DNA of 64,000 nt from Lepidonotus clava (taxonomy: Eukaryota > Annelida > Polychaeta > Phyllodocida > Polynoidae): contig OW387150.1 in assembly GCA_936440205.1 (NCBI GenBank), positions 37,940,295-38,004,294 of the forward strand. Direction: 5' to 3'. The notes below the pieces were generated by a model that worked only from the letters and a program-made list of their open reading frames with translations, was not told the DNA's origin and made no database searches. This document shows, one piece after another, positions 10,001-19,662 of the stretch. How positions within the stretch are numbered: the stretch's first letter is position 1; each line of letters begins with the position of its first letter. Position numbers and translations under genes: made by a program.

Positions 10001-13000
10001 TTGATTTTTAACTTTTATTTTTTGAAGGTCGATATCTGACTTAATATTGAAGGTACTTATTGGACACTTTGAATATACATTCAGAACATTCTTATGCAGG
10101 GAACAGTGTCTCAGATTTTTGATGTAGGTCCTAGTTAAATTTTAAGAAAATATTGAAAATAAATGTGAAAAAATTATTGAAAAATTACCTGTTTTTTTCA
10201 ATAAAATGAAAAGTAGGACCTAAAACAAAAATCTGAGACACAGTTCCCTCCACAGTAATGTTTTTGCATTACTCATAAAGTCTCAGAATTCCAGAGAAAA
10301 CGTTGCTGAAGATATCGACATTCAAAAAATAAAAGTGAAAAATTCACTTTTTCATATATATTTTTTCTAATTCCCATTTCATTAAAGACCTATCTATGCC
10401 ATTAGATAGAGAAAAATCTGCCCTTTCATTTGATGTATTATACATCAATCAGTTAGCAATATTGGCAAAACTGTTGCAATTTTACTGAAATGCCCGTTAA
10501 TCACCACTCTCTATCCTTAAAGGACTCGTGTAAGAGTCACACCAGGTCAGAAAGGTATGTAAACAGCTAACATCAATCTTGAGCTGGGTCCCCACATGGC
10601 AACTAAACCCTGGTGGCTAGTTGTATATGGCGGTACAAAATGCCAAACTCATCCAAACCCCAGCAACTACTGCTTTATTTGGGGGACTAGTCACCAGGGA
10701 TAGGACAGACTTGACACCTTGGGCCACCAAATACAACTAATCACCAGAGTTTAGTCGCCATGTGGGGAACGGCTTTAGGCTAGGCCTCCTTTAGTCATGT
10801 AGAAGTAACGCATATCACTAATAGTTAATGTTGTTTTTCTTGTTTGTTTTTATTCAGGTAATTTGTGCAGCATTTTTTTTATTGACAATATCTATATAAT
10901 CACTTTTGTGCTTGTCATTCAGGCCACGTGACAAGGCATCTGGGGCCTGTTATGGAGGGGTTGCCCGCCGAGTGACTGCCTTACGAGACCTGCGGCGTGC
11001 CCACCCCAACCTTTTACTGCTGGACGCAGGCGACCAGTTTCAGGGCACGCTCTGGTTCTTTGTCCACATGGGACAAGCTGCCTCACACTTCATGAACCGC
11101 CTCAACTATGATGCCATGGTAGGTGCTTTGATGAAGGCATTTTCCTCTTACCACCTCTTTAAGTGGTTGTGTCATGATTTGAAAACTGTTTGCATGCAAT
11201 TGTGTTTGTATTTTTCATTGATTAAACACATTTTTAAAGATTAGACTTCTATCATGCATGGAGGACCATTTTTTATGGATTTATAACAAGGTAAAGTTAT
11301 AGGCTACCTTGTATCAATTCAAATTTTTCTGAATTCCAATAAAATCTAAACATGTATTATACTATGATATAGTAACAAAAGTAGGAGTTTCACTTGATGG
11401 AGGGGTTTTATTGAAGTGTCCAGTGATCATCAAAATCTAACCTTAATATCTGTGACACATAACATGTCAAATATTCTATGTTTTCTCTCTTTTCTTTTTG
11501 CACGAAGACCACAGGCTTGAAAAAACTGTCGCTGCTTGTGGTAATGAGTTTGAAAGTATTTGAAAACTTACTTTGCTCTAAATGTCAACTTTCTCCTACA
11601 CAGGCCCTAGGAAACCATGAGTTTGACAATGGTGTGGCTGGAGTGCTGCCCTTCCTGGACAATGTGACCTTCCCTGTGCTGAGTGCCAACATTGACGCCT
11701 CCCTGGAGCCCTCGGTGCAGGGCAGGTACCGGCCGAGCATGGTCCTGGAGGTGGGGGGAGAGAAGGTCGGTGTCATCGGATACACCACTACCGACACCCC
11801 AGACCTCTCCCATTCAGGTAGGAAACCACCCAGGCAAGAATATGATGCTATTATAATGTTATTATAACGTTCTCTTTAGTTCTGCTTTGGTTCTTGTTAT
11901 GTTATTTTGATGGCACCCAAAAAGCGTCTTTAGAACCTAGTATTGCGATGTTGCACTGTGACATTATTGTGTCATTCTTGTAATGTTCTTTCACATTATA
12001 AGAATGTTATCATAACGTTCTCTTATAGTAAGGTCTCAACTTCAGTAAATTATGGCCTGTTGATCAGAATGCACACCATACCCACAGGTAGTTGCCCAGC
12101 GATCTCAGTCACCTGGCAACTTTACCGGCGAGTTTCTAGATTGGCAATCACTAGTTGCCAACAAAATCACCTAGTGGGTATGGGGCTTTAGGGTCAGGAT
12201 TAACCTTACCCCTAACCCTATCCCTAACCCTAACACGAACCCTAGATACACCACCCTACAGGATTAGAGTTAGGGTCAGGATGAACCTTACCCCTAACCT
12301 TAACCCTAATCCTAACCCTAATCCTAATGTTAACCATTTTCTGGCAATTTTCCCACCGACTTTGCGGACTGGCGGTCGCCAGTTGCCCTGAAAATCGCTT
12401 AGTAGGAATGGGGCTTTAGGGTCAGGATTAACCTTACCACTAACCTTAATCCTAACCCTAATCCTAACCCTTACCCTAGATACACATCATGAACACCCCG
12501 GACCTCTCCCACTCAGGTAAGAAACCAAGAACAGGATTAGGGTTGGGATGAACCTTACCCCTACCCCTAACACTAACCCCAACACTAACCCTAGATACAC
12601 AACCACTGACATGGTGCAAAACGTCCAAATTGATGATACTGTGGTTTCTTGAAACATGTTTGGGCTTTTCCTCACCTGTAGAGGTTATAGACTGGTCCAA
12701 GTTTGAGAGGTCCTTTTATATATAAGCGTCACTCTCTTCACAAATATACTGGTCAATTGTTACTCTCATCTTACGATGTACTCGACATCTTTCACTTCTT
12801 TAACTCATTATTATATAAATATTCTCTTTTGTCACAGAGAATCTCATATTTGAGGATGAGGTAGCTGCGATACGTCGTGAAGCGGAACGTCTACAGCAGC
12901 TTGGCGTCAACAAAATCATTGCCTTAGGTCACGCGGGCTTCAAGACAGACCTGGCAATAGCCAAAGAGGTGGAGGGTGTGGATCTGGTGGTGGGCGGTCA

Positions 13001-16000
13001 CACCAACACCTTCCTCTACACAGGTAACCCACCCGGCGGTGTGACGTTATAATAACATTGCAGCAACGTTCTGGTTTGGTTCTTGTTACCTTATTTTTAT
13101 GACTCCCAATAATGTTGCTGCAAAGTACTGCCATGACATTGCACTGCAGCATTATTATAAAGTTCTGGTTATGTTCCTAAACAGAATGTTCTTATAACAT
13201 TCTGTTTCATCCTAATCTCACCAAATAATAATGTTATAACAATGTTCTGATTTGGTGAGGTTGAAACCTTACCACCAACAGCGTAATTATTACATGCCAA
13301 CTTAGTAAATTACAAACTGACTAAAAAAGTATCTCTGCAGAATGTTTCTGTTACGTCACAGGTTGGCTGGGAACAGTGCAACTTACAACATTTAATGTCT
13401 GTAAATCTCTGTTCCTTCTATATGCTGGAAGAACATGAGTAAACATGAAGCTGAAAGTCAATAAATAAAAAATAAAAACTCTTCTTCAGTATTTCTCACC
13501 TTGTTTCGGCCAGTTGGTGATGGTAATTTTATGGGAGTCCCTGAGTACTGCCCCCATCACACCCCCAACACCCCACTGTACACTTATTGGTCTAGATTAC
13601 ATTTCTTCATAGAACTTTTTTGATATCCATCAAATCCACAAACAAAGCAAATGTGGCTAGGAACATTGTGCAGATAATGCATATGCTAGATTTTTCAATT
13701 CTTAAAGATTTCATTGTTTTGATGAATTATTGAAAATTTAAAGCTTCTATATCACCCTGGTGGGCGATACAAGGCTGTTTATCACCCAGATCTGATACAG
13801 CATGCATTAAACTCTTAACTACTAAACCTGTATCACTCTAGGGTATAATAAAATGCAGTATTGCAGAGAACTCAGGGAATATTAAACAACTACCCTGTTA
13901 CTTATATCTCTTCACATAGACACCTTGCATTAAATTATTATTTGATTGTTGGTCACAAGTCAGAAAGTAAAGCAATACCATTTTCCTCTATGTCCTATTC
14001 GCACTAGGCCCAGCCCCAGCACATGAGACCCCGGTTGGGACCTACCCTGAAGTGGTGAACCGCACGTCTGGTACTGTCGCTCTAGCAGTACAAGACTTTG
14101 CCTTCGGGAAATACTTGGGTGTCCTTGACGTGACCTTTGATGATGATGGTGCCATCACAGGGTGGTCTGGAAACCCCCAGCTATTAGACAACAAAGTACA
14201 ACAGGGTGAGTGTGTAGGGAGTAGGTGCCTTTATACAGTTACTATACAGCTACTAGACAACAACTGACAACAGGGTGGTTGTGTGGGGAGTAAGGGCCCT
14301 TATACAGTTACTATACAGCCACTTTTTACAGTTATACAGCAACAATGTACAACAGGGTGAGCGGGCGAGGGACAATCGGCCTTGTAGAGGGCACTGGTGT
14401 TTGTTTCAAATAATTAGTGCAAAGTAGAATTAATCTGGTAGGTGAAGTCAAATTTGAAGACTTCTCACAGCTTGTACCTCCCAAAAGGGAATGCTACATC
14501 CATATAACCAACTTAGAAGGGCAGGACTGGCAGACTCGCCCACAGCCTGATATTGAGGTCCAGCCGAGGGTTTTGCATGCCAAGGACTCCCTTTGAAGTT
14601 GATTATGGATTTATTAGACCTTTTCTGTTAGATCTGACCTCCCAAGGAAGGATGCACAGCAGTCAGTGACAGTTGGGCTTTGATGCTGCACATGTTTTAA
14701 TGTTTCTTCATATAACTTTATTGATATCCATCAAATCCACGGACAGTAAGCAAGTAAAATGTAGCTATGAACGTCATGCAGATAATGCATATACCGTTTT
14801 TTATTGCTTTTATTAGGGTTACGGGGATCGTCATTGACGGTTTTAATTTCCCTCCCAAGACTAATACTAGAATACTACAAATACCAGATTTTTTATTTCT
14901 TAAAATTTCATTTTTTATGAAAAATTGAAGAAAAAAAGTTTCTGTATGACCCTGGAAGGTGATACAAGGCTGGTTATCACCCAGAGTTGATATTGCATGC
15001 GTTAAACTCTTAGCTAATAAACGTGTATTACCCTAAGGTTCAATAAAGTTTGAGATGCTACCCTCTGCCCCACAGATGCCGAGACCCTGGAGGAGATGGC
15101 CTCCTGGCGCCAGCCCCTGCAGGAATCCTTCGGGCGTGTGCTGGGCCGGTCTCACGTGCTGCTGGAAGGGACGCGGGCCGCCTGCCGCCTCCGGGAGTGT
15201 AACCTAGGTAGGTGGGGTAGGGGAGAGACAGCTTTTTGAGTGCTTTTTTGTTACTTAGTGCCTGGAGCGTGGCACTTTAAAAGCCATCATGTGGTAAAGA
15301 TAATAAACAATGAAGGTTTTGCCATTCAGTATAATTTTGACAATAATTATTTCATTTCATTTCTATTCATTATTTTTGTGATCATTAATTTTTGATCATT
15401 ATTAATTATTTATTTATTTATTTAGAAGTCATTAGCATCCTTTTATCATTATTAGTTATTTAATGTGTTTATGCAATAATCATACCAAAATTATGATAAA
15501 GATAGACACAATACATTCTTTTTACACATAGCTTTGACACTGTTTTTCATTGTATATAATGTAGAAAAAAAACATTTTAGAAAACTACCAAAAGCTTTAA
15601 AAAAACAAACAAACTAGGACCTGAATAGAAAATCTGTGCCTTAACACGCTCAGTCACTCTCCACCTCGGGTCACCTATGTTATCTCTATAAACCACAGTA
15701 AAGCTCTGTCTGGAGGGTGCCTGCCTAGTCTAACCAGGGGCCTGTTTAAAAACAAACCTCCGTACTGCTGCATGAGTTTTGCATTTCATAAAGTTACGAT
15801 GACTCTTTGGGGGTGGTGGAGCTACGTGAGTTTTTTTTACTTGCGTGAGTTTGCAAGGATTTACAGATGTTTTGGGTTGATTTACGGGGATTTTGGGTCG
15901 GTGAGTTTTGGGTCAATATACATGGGTTGTGTTATGAAACAGGAGTTTTAAACTCTCGTACAGTTTCCGTAAGGCTACACAAAAGCTCTGTAGCTACAGA

Positions 16001-19000
16001 GCTTTTTATGGAACACCCCACAGTTGATTAGTAATCTCTTGTTATCTGTATGTTCTGTTTCAGGTAACTTTGTCACAGACGCTATGGTGGCGTGGCACCT
16101 CAAGTTCCCGGATGAGGCTTACTGGGCGAACGTGTCGCTGGCCATCCACAATGGGGGAGGTATCCGCAGCTCCATTTCACCAGGTACAGTCTGTTTATTG
16201 ATGATCTCCACTATGACAGAAAGATCCTTTTTACATTTAACTATACATTCTACACCCAGCCATGATTGTGACATTAGGTAAAGTTTTATCACCTGCACGG
16301 CGGACGAGCAGTGCATATAAGGGTCAGTGTGTAGTGACAGGCAGTACATACCGCTTGTCATTTTCACTATTATTAACATAATAAAGAGGTTTGATTGGGT
16401 GATAAAATATAGAAGAACCTTGGGGGTCGTCCTCGGGTGTCTGTACGACCCATGGGGATCGTACGTACCTTTCCCCTATAGGTCATACCGGCACCCTCTG
16501 ACGCCTCCCGCGATTCTTCTTATATTGATAACATTGCAGCAACATTCTGGTTGGTTCTGTATTTAGTTCTTGTTATGTTCTTTTGATGACTCCCAATTCA
16601 TTGCTGCAACTAACTGTTGTGACATTACATTGTGACATTCTTGTAACATTATTAATTTTATGAGGCTGATATTTGATAAGAATGTCACAATAACATTCTT
16701 TTTAGGTGTGGTTGAGACCTCACTGAATGAGGATGTCACAATAACATTCTGTTTAGGTTTAGGATGACACCTAACCTAATAAGATGGTCAGTGTAACATT
16801 CTGTTTAGGTAAGGTTAAGACCTGACCTCATCAGAAAATCACAATAACGTTCTGTTTAAGTTAGTTGGGACCACCCCTGGTCAGGAGGTTACAACATCGC
16901 TCGTTTGAGTGAGATCTGGACCTCACCTAATCAAAATGTCATGATGACATTCTATCTTAATTTGATCTTGACCTAACCTCACCAGAACGTTATGATAAAC
17001 ATCTGTTTTGGTTAGGTCTCAACCTCACAGAAAAATAAATTAACAGTTATGTGACATAAGTAAGTAACAGACAAACCAGAAAAGTATGAATGCATAATGT
17101 GACCATTACGTCAAACTTTGGTTTGGAACTTTACACTGTACACACCTCTAACTGCACACTTACCTCTATATGCCTAACTGAACACACCTCTAATTATCTG
17201 CAATGCTAACCATACACACCTCTAACTGTACACACCTCTTACTGTACACATCTCTGAGTGCATACAGTTCACACCTGTAACTATATACTTTCCACATTTG
17301 TCAATGTATACACTTGTACTCTGGCCTGTAACAGTGATGCATCAATCTCTGAGACACTTAACCTGTATCAGCCTAGGCTCTGATAACTGCAGCTAACATC
17401 ACCCTGAAGGATGCCTACAGTCCCAGGGTGATGTCTGCAGGTAATATCACTGTGAATGCCACCTACACTGAAAACACAGAGTTGTCAAAAGTTGTGTCAA
17501 AATTGACAACCCAAGGTTTCTGTGTCTTTTATACAAAATATCTTATTTATGAATAGTTTCATGTTGTAGATATCATAGTCCATAACAATGGCTTCCTATT
17601 ATGTTATCACTAGTTATTAGGTATGGCCATTACACATAGGAGGCCTATGAGTTGTATGTTTTTTGACACCATTCACTTACAACGCTTTGTCATAGACAGA
17701 GGCCATGACTACCTTGGGCTGTCGTTTAAGGCACCATTCACTTACAACGCTAGGGTGGTCAGGCAGGACCTTTGACTCTCATTTTCTTCTGTGACAACCC
17801 TATGACATCACGATTTTCATTTTTGCTTCTCTGACGACCTTTTTGGCCCAAAGTAGTCAGGAGAAAGTGACAACCTTTGGGTTGTCATTCAGCCTCAAAA
17901 TTCACAATGACAACCCTCTGACCACCCCTAAATTGTCATAGGATTGTCACAAGGTCGTCACACAGTATCAATGGCCTGAAATGAGCCCTGCTCTGCCCCC
18001 AAAAGTCACCTATGACAACCCAAAAGTCATCTATGACAACCCTGTGACAACTTTAAAGTGGCTCTCTGATGACTTTGTGTTTTCAGTGTATACTGTCAAA
18101 TTCTTATCTGTCTGCAGGTAACATCACCCTGAAGGATGCCTACAACGTCTAACTCCTTGTCTGACCCCATATTCCATAAACCCTGAAGGATGCCTACAAC
18201 GTCTAACTCCTTGTCTGACCCCATATACCATAAACCCTGAAGGATGCCTACAACTTCTAACTCCTTGTCTGACCCCATATACCATAAACCCTGAAGGATG
18301 CCTACAACGTCTAACTCCTTGTCTGACCCCATATACCATAAACCCTGAAGGATGCCTACAACTTCTAACTCCTTGTCTGACCCCATATACCATAAACCCT
18401 GAAGGATGCCTACACTGTCTAACTCCTTGTCAGACCCCATATACCATAAACCCTGAAGGATGCCTACAATGTCTAACTCCTTGTCTGACCCCATATACCA
18501 TAAACCCTGAAGGATGCCTACAATGTCTAACTCCTTGTCTGACCCCATATACCATAAACCCTGAAGGATGCCTACAATGTCTAACTCCTTGTCTGACCCC
18601 ATATACCATAAACCCTGAAGGATGCCTACAATGTCTAACTCCTTGTCTGACCCCATATACCATAAACCCTGAAGGATGCCTACAATGTCTAACTCCTTGT
18701 CTGACCCCATATACCATAAACCCTGAAGGATGCCTACGATGTCTAACTCCTTGTCTGACCCCATATACCATAAACCCTGAAGGATGCCTACGATGTCTAA
18801 CTCCTTGTCTGACCCCATATATCGTCACACATAAGGACGTCTACAATGTCTTAAGGCCATATCACACTACGTGTCAGGTCATGTTCACATTGGGTCGTGT
18901 TGCCCAATGCATCAGCATTGCGTTATTTTACCAACATGTTTGTAAAAAAAAGAGTGCCAACACAACCCAATGCATGCCAATGTGACCCAACGCTTCCCCA

Positions 19001-19622
19001 ACGCGTACCAAAACGCGTAGTATAATATGCTTTGTGTTGGGTCAAAGCATAGTGTAATAATTATAACCTTAATACAGGGTATATTACACTTAATAACCTG
19101 CATCAGATGCGTCGGGCTACGTGACCAAACGCATCTGTGTACCTGACGCGTAGTCTAATTAGGGCTTAATTCTCTGTCTGACCCCATCTAACATCACCCT
19201 GAAAGGACGTCTACAATGTTGAATAATTATCTATCTGCAGGAAACATCACTGTGAATGACACCTATAATGTCGAATCCTTATCTATCTGCAGGTAACATC
19301 ACACTGAAGGATGCCTACAGTGTCTAACTCCCTGTCTGTCTGCAGGAAACATCACTGTGAATGACACCTATAATGTCGAATCCTTATCTATCTTCAGGTA
19401 ACATCACACTGAAGGATGCCTACAATGTCCATCCGTTTGCCAACACCATTGACTTGGTGGAGCTGCAAGGGCGCCACCTACGGGAAGTGTTTGAGCATTC
19501 CGTCAAGGATTATGACCCTGTTCTTCAGAGGGGCCGTTTTCTGCAAGTTTCAGGTGCTGTCCATAGACTCGACTAACAGCCTTGTTATAGTCCATGTAAT
19601 TCATGTAATTAACTTGTGTGTG

Positions 19623-19662
<40 letters not shown>

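Larger units (their letters stand above)
7193..10799. mobile_element. Large foldback element filling intron 1, with nested insertions
   Basis: The left arm (about 7193-7412, from CATGACTTAAGGAGGCCTAG) is matched in inverse by a right arm split between 9671-9808 and about 10521-10580, ending GCTAGGCCTCCTTTAGTCATG at 10799. Shared blocks include CCAGGTCAGAAAGGT and CAGGTTGGTTCACAGCAACA in the right-arm orientation. The arms enclose the 35-bp minisatellite, and the right arm is interrupted by two further elements. Confidence 0.65.

Noticed and set aside
18096-18828. 240-codon minus-strand frame of 18-residue repeats
   Set aside because: It is the antisense of a 54-bp minisatellite derived from NT5E exon 8; the period is a multiple of three, so all frames without a chance stop stay open.
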